NCBI GenBank assembly: GCA_009760855.2
Contig: WPIO01000001.1
Span: 6,418,501 to 6,482,500 of the forward strand
DNA: 64,000 bases
Reading direction: 5' to 3'
DNA from: Cristatella mucedo
Lineage: Eukaryota; Bryozoa; Phylactolaemata; Cristatellidae
Part shown: positions 33,656-43,726 of the stretch, one piece after another
How positions within the stretch are numbered: the first letter of the stretch is position 1
Layout: each line of letters starts with the position of its first letter
Program-made: the position numbers and the translations under genes
Notes under the pieces: model-generated
What the model was told of the DNA's origin: nothing
Database searches by the model: none
The model's input: only the letters and a program-made list of their open reading frames with translations

Positions 33656-34074
33656 TGATATTGGGTGCATGCTCTTGACTTTCAGAGGCCTCCGAAGGCT
33701 CTTTATTAAGCCAGCCGGCTGGCCAATTTGTTTCTCCTTTGCAATTCGCACAGGCTCTATGCGACCATTCACCGATTCTTTGGATGCCGTAAGGTGTAGA
33801 TGCCCTTAGCAAGCTTGCTTGCTGCCACAGCTTGCAGCTGAGGTCGTGTTGACGGCAGCCCTTCTGTTAGGGCTCTCGCCAAATCGAATCGTGTGTAGTT
33901 GGCCCAAGCAACGAGAGCATCGTATCCGAGTGGCTAGAGCACTGCCACCGAGGCACTTCAGTCACTTTTGCATTAACCGCCCATCCCCTTGTAGTGTGTC
34001 ACTGGCGCTGAGGTGCCGAAACTTGCAATCGCCCGAGCTCTATCCTAAATGCATAAGCTTGCTGGTTTCTGCAG
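33656..34074. other. Intron 3 3' end
   Basis: No repeats recognised; ends with the exon 4 acceptor 'gctggtttctgcag'. Confidence 0.5.
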
Positions 34075-34255
34075 GTGCAGTGGCAACGAACTTCTTGTGC
34101 GTGTTCACCATCGTTGCCACTCACGTGGCTGTCTTTGACTCTACTGGGGGAGCTTTTGCCAAGGTTAAGTCGATGCAGAAAGCCGCAGCTTCGGACCAGC
34201 ATACCGAGCCACTCATGTCTTGGATGGTTTCGGCACGCGCACGAGTTGCACAAAG
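34075..34255 (+). CDS. DAGLA: DAGL exon 4 (membrane helix 4, linker)
   Basis: Codes GAVATNFLCVFTIVATHVAV (helix 4) directly followed by FDSTGGAFAKVKS, the family's VFDPTGR.FVKLR juxtamembrane motif, then a variable cytosolic linker. Acceptor TTTCTGCAG and donor AAAG|GTAAGA are strong. The exon begins with two bases completing Gly135 and ends with AG completing Arg195 with exon 5. Confidence 0.94.
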
Positions 34256-34272
34256 GTAAGAGTGCTTGGCCA

Positions 34273-34275
<3 letters not shown>

Positions 34276-34309
<34 letters not shown>
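34276..34309. repeat. (GA)n microsatellite
   Basis: Pure GA repeat about 20 bp after the exon 4 donor, in the sense strand of the transcript. Confidence 0.95.
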
Positions 34310-34312
<3 letters not shown>

Positions 34313-36290
34313 ACGGAGCCTGGGCTAATGATACGAGTCCAGCACATTTACTCCTGCGTCTCAGGTCAGTTCATGAAACCATGATGCCAAGCTCCATTAT
34401 GGGTAGGCAGCCGAACCCTAGTGGATGCTTTGACCTAATTGATGGTTGAAGGCAGGGCGGCACCCTGAGCATCCAGTAGCATTTAGGTCTAGATCATTGA
34501 GGTATATGCAGCTGCTAATGTGTCGATGCATTACTAGTCTCTATGCAATTAGTGTGTAAATATTTGTACACACATGAAATGCCTCATCGGACCTACAAAA
34601 CGAGAAACCCCCGAGCAAATGGATATCACGCTACCTGATCATCTTAAGTTTCAACGTCTTTTCGTCCACTTTGCTACCAAGCACATAAGTAGGACCTAGC
34701 ATTGCACTGCATTGCATTGTGTTCAATTCGTGAGCAGCAATGCAAAGTATCAGTGCATATACGATAACTACACTTGTCGGAAGCCTGCACTATAGGTGAT
34801 AAGTAAGGAACACTTCCCGATCATGTTGTTTAGTATTTCGTGATTTAAGAAGAGCAGCATTAAGAAAAATCCTTGCACTGAAAAAGAAAGTGGGTGCCAC
34901 GGATATGTTATTTTTTTCAAATGTGAGCCCTTGGGTAAAGGACTAACGTTTAACTCTCTTTAAATAGTCAAGCCCTCTCTTGTCTCATTCTCTCTCCCAC
35001 TTTATCTCACTCAAAACATGAGTATCTGCAGGTGCATACCTGCATATACTGTATTTATACATACATAAATATATTCACACTCACACATAAACATATACAT
35101 ACGTGTATACAGAGTGTATTTCTGTTTATATGTATCGTGGATAAATAGTAGTGATACCTATCAACCATGGTATTTTTAGTAAACAATTTCTCTATGCCCC
35201 TACCTAAAGAGATCCTTTCTTACATCAATCTGGAGAGACTAAACATTATTTAATTCTGAGAGTAACATAAGATTCGGAGCCTCTAAAAATGTTAAGAAGG
35301 GTCAGTCGACATAGAACCCGGTTTTCTATGTACAAATGACAGTGCTGTAAAATGTGCTTGCTCTATATGTTTTAGTTTGCTGTCAATTGAGCAATGTTTT
35401 ACGATGAGTGAGGAGCAGCACATGGCCACGTGGCCGATGAGGCATTAGGTATGTGCTCGTACAAGTATGGATGCACGTGATTTAGAAAAAGATGCTGAAA
35501 GTAGCCATCAAATGTACAAGAAATGTTCGCCTGGCTTCCTGAGTGGGATTGACATATCTGAATTTGGGACAGTCTCATACTGATGTCCAAATTACCTTTA
35601 CCAACTGAGGTACAGATGGAGAAAGGAAGCAGGGCAATGATGACCGTTTGATAGGCAAGGAGGAGACAAGTGTGGCTCTCAAAACGTCGACAGATGGCTA
35701 CTGATGAGAAATCTTAAAAAATCATTGCGTTAGTGATTGGTTGGTCTGATAAAACTGGAAATTATCACACTGTGAGCCACCAGCGTACCCTGCTGAAAAG
35801 ACTAGCTGGGCATTTACTGGACCAGCTCTGGGAAGCAGCAGGAAACGCTGCCAGAAACAAATTTCTTTTATTCTTCCAATTTTGGGCTCCACGAGCTGGG
35901 CGATCCAGAAATTTCATACCTTGTATCAGATACACTATTAATGCAAAATGCGAGTAAGAAATGAAAATGCTTTTCAGCTTACATACTAAATAATCCTGAA
36001 AATATGCAGTTTTCTTACTTAGTAAGTGAACTTCAATAGTGCTCTGTTCAAAGCATTGCCATAACCAGAACGTGCATATCGGAAGTGAAACTGGGAGCCT
36101 TATTCTGGTAGCCAAAGAACAGCCCTAGGCAAAGAATTCAGCTAAGTATAATACATGAACTGCAGTCCCCCAAAAGGATTCGTGTGTGTACCAGTAAATG
36201 ACTCGTAGTCACTGGTCTAGAATGTCCCCAGGTTCATCGGTGGCATCTCATTCAAGTATTTCCTCATCTCTTGGGCAAACAGACTTACTT

Positions 36291-36292
<2 letters not shown>
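34310..36292. other. Intron 4, no feature recognised
   Basis: AT-rich sequence with a patch of TATA/TACATA-type low complexity near 35040-35125. No repeat family or exon identified. Confidence 0.5.
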
Positions 36293-36386
<94 letters not shown>

Positions 36387-36387
36387 A
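36293..36387. repeat. (GT)n microsatellite
   Basis: Uninterrupted GT repeat of about 95 bp. Confidence 0.97.
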
Positions 36388-36544
36388 TGCATTGCATGCA
36401 CTTTGGTCTAAGCCTAGCAAGTAGCTCTACATTGCTAGCAATTTTTTCTTTCAAGTTCACATGAACTCGAAGATCTGAGGGGTGGGTACACAGATGTAGC
36501 CGCTAGTATAGCTCAATTGGTTTCATGTCTGACTCAAGTAGCTT

Positions 36545-36872
36545 AGCTGTGCCACTTCACAACCTCAAATCCTGTATAGACCGTGCCTCCAGTTTAAATG
36601 CTCTCAAGGCTTGAAACTCACTCCTGACTGACGTCATGACATCCCCTGACCTCACGACATATAAAAAGAATCTGAAAACGTGCCCTTTCCTCACAGCATT
36701 TGCTTCCAGCCGTGTGAATTGTCTTTTGTGTGCTTGTTTGTGATGACACACTCATATATCACTAGCCGATTAATCACTAGTCTGCTTCCTTTCCAGCATA
36801 TGTCAAGTGGCTAGAATAGATATAGTTCTCTTAGGGTGCTATACAAATGTATTCATATTATAATTACTATGT
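36545..36872 (+). mobile_element. LINE C-type 3' end
   Basis: Codes eroded C-terminal phrases (SLKAFELEAR-like, PDLTTYKKNLKTCPFLT) then a 3' UTR ending ATAGATATAGTTCTCTTAGG, 'gtgctatacaaatg' and an ATT-rich tail. The hairpin is of the LINE C/SINE-1 type. Confidence 0.8.
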
Positions 36873-38099
36873 TGACGAGATAGAAGATCTCAACGGTGCC
36901 ACTTTCAAAGGCTTGACTATGGAGTGGGCAGTTAAATTATTCTTAGCATTTGCTGATCCTGCTGCTGCTAAACCTCTGTTACAGAGGACTAAGTCACAAC
37001 TCTTTACAACGTGAGCATACTGCTAATTCTTTGGGAGCAATACTGGGATAACCTCTTAATGTAACCAGGCAATGTTCACAGAAGTGTGGCCCTTGTAGCT
37101 TTTCATAAGCGAAATTCGGTGGAGTTTGACCTTATTCGTGAAAACGCCAGTTGGTAGGGCTACATTCAGCCTGAAGTCTGTTTTTTGCTAGATGCCTTCA
37201 AAGTAAAGAATCAAGTAGAGGTCGGCTGATCCAAAAGCCTAATTTATACAGAAGCCTTTGCAGCTAACATCCTAATTTCAGTGTGCATTTAAGGTTTGTC
37301 TGCTGAACGACTCGAATCCACGGTTGTGAAGTGCAAGCAACCTGACCCAAGGGCGCAATCAGCACCTGCTCGTTCGATAGAGTGACAGAGTAATGATGCG
37401 ACTGTCCTGCATCTGCATCGATCCAGCTAGCCTCCTGTAGGTACACTCAAGCAAAAAAGTATTTACGAGGTACATTAGACATCGTTTACTTAGCAATTAT
37501 TTGCCACCGGAGATTCATCGGCCCTGTGAGCTGACTTTTGCACGAACCTGATTGTTTACCTGCAAAATGGACTCTGCCGTTTGCTGGCACGAGAATAGCT
37601 ATCAGACACTGAATCACAACGGCAGCCTGGAAGGAAATTTTACTTTTAAAAGTGGCAGAGTGTGTATGTGCTTGTACTTTCAGTCCGACTATCTTACTTG
37701 CAATCCAGATTGCTCAAGGTTTTTTGGAGCACTTACATGGGAGGTGAGAAATGTTTGCACTTCCTGACCTCACCACGTGTGTTGAGCTGCTCAGCCGGTG
37801 CTCTCCTGCCATTGGAAAGGCGAAAGAACTGAGTAGGGGAAGTCGAAGGTCAAATCAGCACCTTTTGCAAGATGAGTCCGATGAGCAACATGAATGTGGC
37901 ACGAAAGCAAGGGAACGGTTGGCTACAACCGGATGTATTTTCAGTGGTAGCATGGACGTCTTAACTAGCTCTGGCCTGCCACATGCGACTACGAAAAGGG
38001 ATGCCGCCTACTCAAGCTGGCTGCATTGGGTCAAATTAAAGCCCCACTTCGAACTCTCTCCAAGTCCTGAGAAGAGGCTACCGACAAAGCTGTAAGTTC
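36873..38099. other. Intron 4, no gene recognised
   Basis: Open + frames at 37552-37767 (71 codons, Cys-rich) and 37751-38095 (114 codons) show no recognised domain. They could be an eroded N-terminal part of the adjacent Tc1-like element, but no helix-turn-helix is evident. Confidence 0.35.
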
Positions 38100-38750
38100 C
38101 CAGACGGTTCCTTGGAAGCTTACGGCAAATGGCATTTAAAGAAGAGACAGCAAACGCAAGCCTTTAATTAACGAATGACAGGGAAAGAGCCGTCTGCAAA
38201 TGGGCATGTCAATGGCCCACTTTACTGCTGATGACTGTGGCTGGGTTCTGTGGACCGACAAAAGTAAATACCTCATCTACGGGGTTAGCAGATGGATGAC
38301 TTTTGTCAGCCATACAAAAGATGACTAGCACCCGGACTTCTTAAAATCTATGCATAATTACGGTGGTGATAGTGTGCTTGTTTAGTCGTGTCTTTCGGCT
38401 TGGCCAGGAACGTGTTCGTAGACGTCATCCAAAATGTTAAGTCGTCCTGTGCCCAAGCTCTTGTGGCGGAAGACTACTCTTAGCAGATGGATAATGACCC
38501 CAAGCTTACTGCTAGAGCAACGAAGGAAGCAATCCTTTGCCGACTCAGGTGCCCGACTCTTTAGTTGGCCTTGCCGATGTCCTGATCCCAGCCCCATTGA
38601 GTATCTGTGGGACTGCATGGAGCATAGAGCTGAAAATTTGCATTTCTCCCAAGCAGCAGCTTTCAGATCGGATAAATTAAGTAGCTGTGTGGCTGCATAG
38701 TTGCATGTACGTATGCCCGGTCGAGTTAAGGAAGTTATACAGGATATGAG
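38100..38750 (+). pseudogene. Tc1/mariner-type transposase remnant
   Basis: Cut-and-paste transposase relic. Translations in shifting frames give a Tc1-type run: KSRLQ...DDCGWVLWTDKSKYLIYG (first catalytic Asp region), HNYGGDSVLV near 38355, DNDPKLTARATKEAI near 38490 (second Asp region), and FSWPCRCPDPSPIEYLWDCM near 38560-38620 (the SPDLNPIE motif with the third acidic residue). Stops and at least one frameshift between the second and third motifs make it inactive. Terminal inverted repeats and TA duplication were not located. Confidence 0.85.
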
Positions 38751-39184
38751 CTTGCCCGACCTCCTGTTGATGTGACCATTCATTTGAAAATGCATAGCCT
38801 GGTTCTCCTTAAAGAAAGTATTAAAACAACACTTGACAAGCACATGCTTGTTTTCGTGTTGCTGCTACACGAAGATTGAAAAGCATCGGAGAGTTGGGGG
38901 CAAGGGGCAAGCAACGTACGTTCAGCAGCCCTTGCTGCCTTTGCTCCTCTGAGGCTCGAGGAGGCGTCGCTGCCGGCCACTTTCAAGGTTCACTTTGAAG
39001 AAGCTGCCCTGTTTCATCAGCTCACGTGGGATTGTTGTGTGCTGCTGCTGCCGGCCTGCCGTGGCACGAGGAAGATCATTCTGAGCGTTCGCCACTGCCG
39101 AGCTGCCGTGTGCCACCAGTCGGTTGGGGGGGGCAGGCAGGACTCTGCAGCCTCAACTCCGTGCATCATCCACCGTTGTTGCAG
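38751..39184. other. Intron 4 3' end
   Basis: Nothing recognised apart from a G8 run near 39126; ends in the exon 5 acceptor 'ccaccgttgttgcag'. Confidence 0.45.
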
Positions 39185-39272
39185 GCATCTCAAGGAGCTT
39201 CGCCACAAAAAGTGGGAGCGACGGCTGAACACTACACTGTGCAGTCAAAGCTCGGCTCTTGACGACGACACG
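39185..39272 (+). CDS. DAGLA: DAGL exon 5 (cytosolic linker)
   Basis: Short exon coding HLKELRHKKWERRLNTTLCS and QSSALDDDT. It corresponds to the W.RR.KV..C....D region between helix 4 and the lipase domain (human SWSRRLKVFLCC..). Acceptor TTGTTGCAG, donor CACG|GTGAGC. The first base completes Arg195 and the last codon is whole, so it fits both neighbours. Confidence 0.88.
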
Positions 39273-39309
39273 GTGAGCGGCAGCGGATGCTGCTCGAGGG
39301 CTTGTAGTT

Positions 39310-39410
39310 GGCGGCATGCGATTACGCGCATGCCTCGCGCCGAGGGGGCGCGGCGGGCGCGGGGCCGCGGGGCAGCGCGGCGGCGCTCGAGTGGCCACAG
39401 GGGATGCTTT
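39310..39410. other. GC-rich intronic block
   Basis: Immediately after exon 5 the sequence becomes extremely G+C- and CpG-rich (gcgcggcgggcgcggggccgc core). It may be a regulatory CpG cluster or a hard-to-sequence region. Confidence 0.5.
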
Positions 39411-39835
39411 TTTGTGCGGTGTGCCTAGGTCGCCCATGCAAAGAGCCTCCCGACTTCTGGTCCTGGCTCTTATGTTGCTCGGTCGGTGACTCGGTGTATG
39501 GGACCCAAGTGGCAGTGGCCGAGTAAAGCAAAGCATAGATATCTGCAGACTGAGTCTCTCGTGGAGATCTCACAGTGATGAACAGGAAGTGAAGTGAGAC
39601 GTGTCATTTGGCTGGACGAAGCAATGCCACAGGAAATGCAAGTGTAAGTGCAGAAGCAGAAATGAAGTGGCACAGAGGCAGCGCCTGAGCCAGGCAGCCA
39701 GACCCAAGCAGCTAGGTCTAAGAAGTCTGGGCAAAGAGAGCTCAGCAGTTTGGCAGATACTGAGCTGCTATGAAGGCATATTACCAAACAGAATGAAGAG
39801 GCATTCGCTTTTGGTGTGCATGTGTGCACGTCTCT

Positions 39836-39885
<50 letters not shown>

Positions 39886-40484
39886 TCGTTTGTGTGTGAG
39901 TGCGTGCATTGTGTGTTAGAAGTCCTCGTGAACGTACGCCATGGCTGCTAGCAAGCTTAACTAGGCTGTGCTAGCGAGCGCCAGCTCGCATGGCAGCTCG
40001 CCTGGCGCTTGGGTTTCATCACTCACTTCTTTTCTCAAAAGTGACCAGCATTCACAGCACCAGTGGCATTTCGTGGACTCGTCCACGGATTGTTTGACTC
40101 CATAGACCTGTGTTTGCCATCTCTCGAGCAGCATCTTTGCGCTGTAACCGTGTGGATTAAGTAGCTCTCTTGTATCGGTGAGCAAACAGTTGTGAGCCTT
40201 CCTGTATGCCCCCCTGCCCATCTAGGCAGCCAGAAACATTAGAAGCTGGATGCTAGTAGCATCAAGCCCACAGCAATAGTGCCACTTGAAATGGCACTGG
40301 CAAAGCAGGCTCTAAATAGTGGGTCCAAGGAAATAGCCAATATGTGATCTGATCGCCCTTCCTTCCCCCCTCTCAGGCTGGGTACATGGCAACCAGGCTA
40401 CCCTACTGATGCTGTGCCCAGCTCTGTGATAGTCGTTGAGCCTCTGCTCATGTTGCCTGCATGCTGCATTTTGTTTTTTTGCAG
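39411..40484. other. Intron 5 remainder
   Basis: Contains a (TG)n tract at about 39841-39884 and no recognised repeat family. Ends in a strong acceptor 'ttttgtttttttgcag'. Confidence 0.55.
39841..39884. repeat. (TG)n microsatellite
   Basis: About 44 bp of TG repeats in intron 5, ending TGCGCTCG. Confidence 0.95.
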
Positions 40485-40622
40485 CGAAAGGTATTCCAGG
40501 AAGTTGCATTGCTCGTATCCACGTTTTTTGAGGACTTGGACCTGGTGCTGTCAGACGTTGTCTGCGGCTTGGCGCTGCTGAGGATGTACCAAAAACACCG
40601 AGAAAAAAACGTCATCGAGGCA
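40485..40622 (+). CDS. DAGLA: DAGL exon 6 (DLDLxxSD region)
   Basis: Codes FQEVALLVSTFFEDLDLVLS and DVVCGLALLRMYQKHREKNV, then IEA. It matches human DAGLA IAYLFAEFFRDLDIVPSDII..GLVLLRQRQRAKRNAVLDE, a signature of the family. Leu replaces the usual Pro in DLDLVPSD. The donor is taken as GCA|GTAGGT because it keeps phase with exon 7 and gives exactly the family length (VLDEANND against VIEAASND). The alternative GTAG|GTGTTG four bases on breaks the frame. Confidence 0.92.
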
Positions 40623-40984
40623 GTAGGTGTTGGCTGCATTCGGCAGCAAGCAATTTCGGGCTTTGCTGTCACTCAGCTGCTTCTTTGATGCATGAAAAAT
40701 CCGGTACAGTATCGGTCCTGATCGTATTGGCAGCAGCGCTGTCCCTTAAGCATGCTAGTTTGTGACTGTGGTTGTGCCCTTTGCATAGCTACCTTATCGG
40801 CCGGTAATGAATGCGGATTGTCATGTGGGACCACTTCAGCATGCCACGGTGCTAGGTCAGGCTTTTGCATGGGCATCTTCGTCGATGATTAAAACCAGTT
40901 TAAAGTAACGAGCAAACCCCCACTCTGAAACTGGAAAACCCAATCCTCAAAATGGGTCGGCTTGCATATCTTATGTTGCCCCTA

Positions 40985-41720
40985 GATGGAATCTGGATGT
41001 GCTGTTCAAAACGACCTTTCGTTTGATGACCGCATCAGCTCCACAGTCAAGGCTGCCTACTTTCAGCTATGTGGCACAGCGAACATTTGCACTACCAAGG
41101 TTGTCCATGCATTCGTAACATACCTGCTACTTTTAGGTTTTCCTGCCTATTTAGTAAGACGTTTGAGAGTTAGTGCAAAACTCTGCAACAATGCTTGTCT
41201 GTCGTGAATATTGCAACTGCCACATTGCACCATTGCTCACCGACCTACAGTGGTTCTCCATCAAGCAACCTATTGACCTCAAGGTTCTGTCATTGACTTT
41301 TAGGTTCCTTTGTTATCTTTCTCCAGCCTACCTATCTCAGGTACTTCCTAATCAAGCGCTCCATCTTACCACCCACTCTTGCGACTCGAGTGGTTTACCT
41401 CTGTCTCTAAGCAACTTCAAATCATTTCAGACAGCTTAACTGCTCCCAAAGCCTGAAACTAAGCACCGACTGACATCTTGACATCGCCTGACTTGCCGAT
41501 ATTCAAAAGGAAAGCTAAACCTGCACTTCATCCTCGCCGGACTTTCTTCCGTGAGCATATAAAACGACAACTAACTTCCTGTTAGTTGTCGTTTTATATG
41601 CTCACGCGTGCTGAAATTGTGTGTGATGATAGCATGCTCCTTTTCCAGAACATATCAATTGCTTTGAAAGAGATTTAAAATTTAGTACTCTTCGGGTGTT
41701 ATGCATGGCTTATTATCGTT
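40985..41720 (+). mobile_element. LINE A/C 3' portion, decayed
   Basis: Starts at the thumb region (ESGCAVQNDLSFDDRISSTV) and jumps over part of the coding track. It continues CNCHIAPLLTDLQWFSIKQP and VLSLTFRFLCYLSPAYLSQV, and ends in an eroded hairpin ('gctttgaaagagattt' ... 'cgggtgttatgca'). Frames are broken. It contains the perfect palindrome at 41550-41606. Confidence 0.82.
41550..41606. repeat. Perfect 26-bp palindrome inside a LINE
   Basis: Arms 41550-41575 and 41581-41606 are exact reverse complements (first arm begins CGTGAGCATATAAAACGAC), separated by TTCCT. The right arm is the native LINE 3' UTR ('tatatgctcacgcgtgctg', compare 'gtgcttatgcgtgctgacac' in other copies). The left arm is therefore an inverted duplicate of it. 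Confidence 0.95.
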
Positions 41721-42855
41721 GATTTTAGTATTAATATAAACTCAGGCAAGTGTTAATCACTGTTTCCTGCAGTTGGTAGTGATAGAGTGCATCATTATGG
41801 TCACGGTTAATCATCTTGGGGATAGTTTTTCTTCAACTTACTGTACATACCTGTACGTCTGCTTGGGGCTGTTCTGGATTACCTTATTGGAAAGAACTAC
41901 TTCCACTGATAGTCTCTGCCAATATAAGCTGATTGCTGCTCCCCTTGGGGGTAGCTTGCAGGAGTTTGTCCTCATATGCATGTCTCCGACAGTCCACGTT
42001 GTTAGCTTTACTGTTCGACTGCATCCATGGAGCTCATCCTAGCTTGCTTTTGCTGCTATTGGCAATCTGCTTTCCCCTAAGGTCAGTGTATGTGCTATTC
42101 ACTCGCTGTTCTGGTTGACTTCTTGGATAATGAGCATCATACCGTCAGTTCAGTCAGACAGAGCCAACTCTCCTTGCGTGCACATGTGCCGAACTTAATG
42201 CTGAAGCTGGAAGCTCTATCGTTTGTCGCTAGCTAATTCGTGCACTCCACTCATTCTTACTTGTTCGGTTCCTTTGCACGTCTGGTGCATTACGTAGCCG
42301 TGGTGACTTGAGCTCTCAGGGTGCTTGCCATAAATGTGTCGGGTAGCCTGAAGCTTCTCACACGTGCCGTGTACTGTTGACCCATAAATTTGAGGACTTA
42401 AATGAGTCGTTATTTCTGTATTGGTGACACTAGTCGCGTGGAGTTGCAGCTTCGGACCTCTGATGACATATCTTGCTAAATCCACATGAAAGCCGGGCTT
42501 GCTGGGAACGATTGTTTGTAAACGTTGGTGACTTGGAACGATTTTGCTTGATTTTCTGGCTGTTTCAGCTGTAGCAGTGTTCCTGGTGCCTTTGGCATCT
42601 CACGAGAAACCATGCTGGGCATTTTCTCATGTTCATGGGACTTAGGCATGTCCCTAACCACAGCTCATGGATGATTGATTGAGCTCATGGATGCTATTCG
42701 ATTACCATTGTGTGAGGCAAGTGGTTGACAGGTTTGCATGCTGTGGCTGGGGGTGGGTGAGCAATTCTTTCTCTATTTCCGGTTCTTTTTTTCCGAAGAA
42801 GCGGGCTCCGGTTAAACCTGGCTGTCAGCCCAGCCCTGTTTATGATCTGTTGTAT
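41721..42855. other. No feature recognised
   Basis: Intronic DNA; small open frames on both strands without motifs. Confidence 0.45.
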
Positions 42856-42857
42856 CA

Positions 42858-43078
42858 CATTAATAATAATAATGCACTTGATAAAGTGCCCTCAGAGAAC
42901 TTAATCTCTCTCTAGGTGCTTTACATTTGCTGCAAAGGGAAATGCAATTGAATGGTGAGTAAAATCATGCTTGATAAACAAACAAAATGAATAACATGCT
43001 TAGGGGTGACATGCACAGGGTCAGCATGCAAATGTGGTTAGTGGCAGCATGCACAGTGTCAGCACGCATAAGCAACAT
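42858..43078 (-). mobile_element. LINE A 3' UTR only
   Basis: Reverse copy of about 220 bp: ATT tail, hairpin with GTGCCCTCAGAGAACTTAAT, then the 'gggtgacatgcac' and 'ggttagtggcagcatgcac' repeats of the LINE A 3' UTR, ending at 'cacgcataagcaac'. It is nearly the same as the equivalent parts at 30234 and 60595-61262, hence young. Confidence 0.92.
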
Positions 43079-43298
43079 TCTATGACAATTGTGCAGGCCC
43101 AAGTTACCGAGCAACTTGGGCCACACACACACACTACTAGAGGAGTGTTCAGCTGTATCACCACTTTTCTTCTCTAAGCTGCAAACACATCCACCTTGGA
43201 TTAAGAAAAAGTTTTAATTAAATGCTGCATTAAAAATTGTGCATCTCCCACTAATAGCTAGCATGTATCTATCCTGTGATTGATTATGTTTTGGCTAT

Positions 43299-43325
43299 TT
43301 ACACACACACACACACACACACACA
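43299..43325. repeat. (AC)n microsatellite
   Basis: Short AC run. Confidence 0.9.
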
Positions 43326-43718
43326 TAACCCATAGCCAGCCACAGTCGCAGCCGCGGCTGCTGCTTGGGGCCAGTACAAAAGACGGCCTAGAAGACCAGC
43401 ATGCCATGCTCTTCTCCTACTGCTCCCATCTGTGCATGCAATTGAGGACTATTCTGACAGGCACGCGTTTTCTCGGTAAGTTAATACGCTGTCTCGGAAA
43501 AAATAGCTCTCTCTAGGCTAAATGTTGTGCTAATACAACAGCTGGCGATCAAAGTGTACCTCTCAATAGCAGCATTTGTATAACATTGAATGTCTTCACT
43601 TCACTTCCAGTAGGCCTGTCCATTCTGTGATGCAAATGTCCTGGCCTCATAACCCGCCCTGAGGCTTAGGGTCTAACCAGACTTCTACGATAGCCTTAAG
43701 GTTACTGCTAATAAATTC
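43326..43718. other. No feature recognised
   Basis: Spacer before the hAT insertion site. Confidence 0.4.
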
Positions 43719-43726
43719 CTTGTAAT

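Larger units (their letters stand above)
24395..34074 (+). other. DAGL intron 3 (largest, ~9.7 kb)
   Basis: Bounded by exons 3 and 4 and filled mainly by LINE B, C and A copies, simple repeats and SINEs listed below. Between about 24395-24820, 25175-25850 and 31860-32585 I see no gene or named repeat. Confidence 0.85.

Noticed and set aside
40623-40630. Donor at GTAG|GTGTTG for exon 6
   Set aside because: It leaves the wrong phase for exon 7 and adds residues absent from the family; GCA|GTAGGT fits both.
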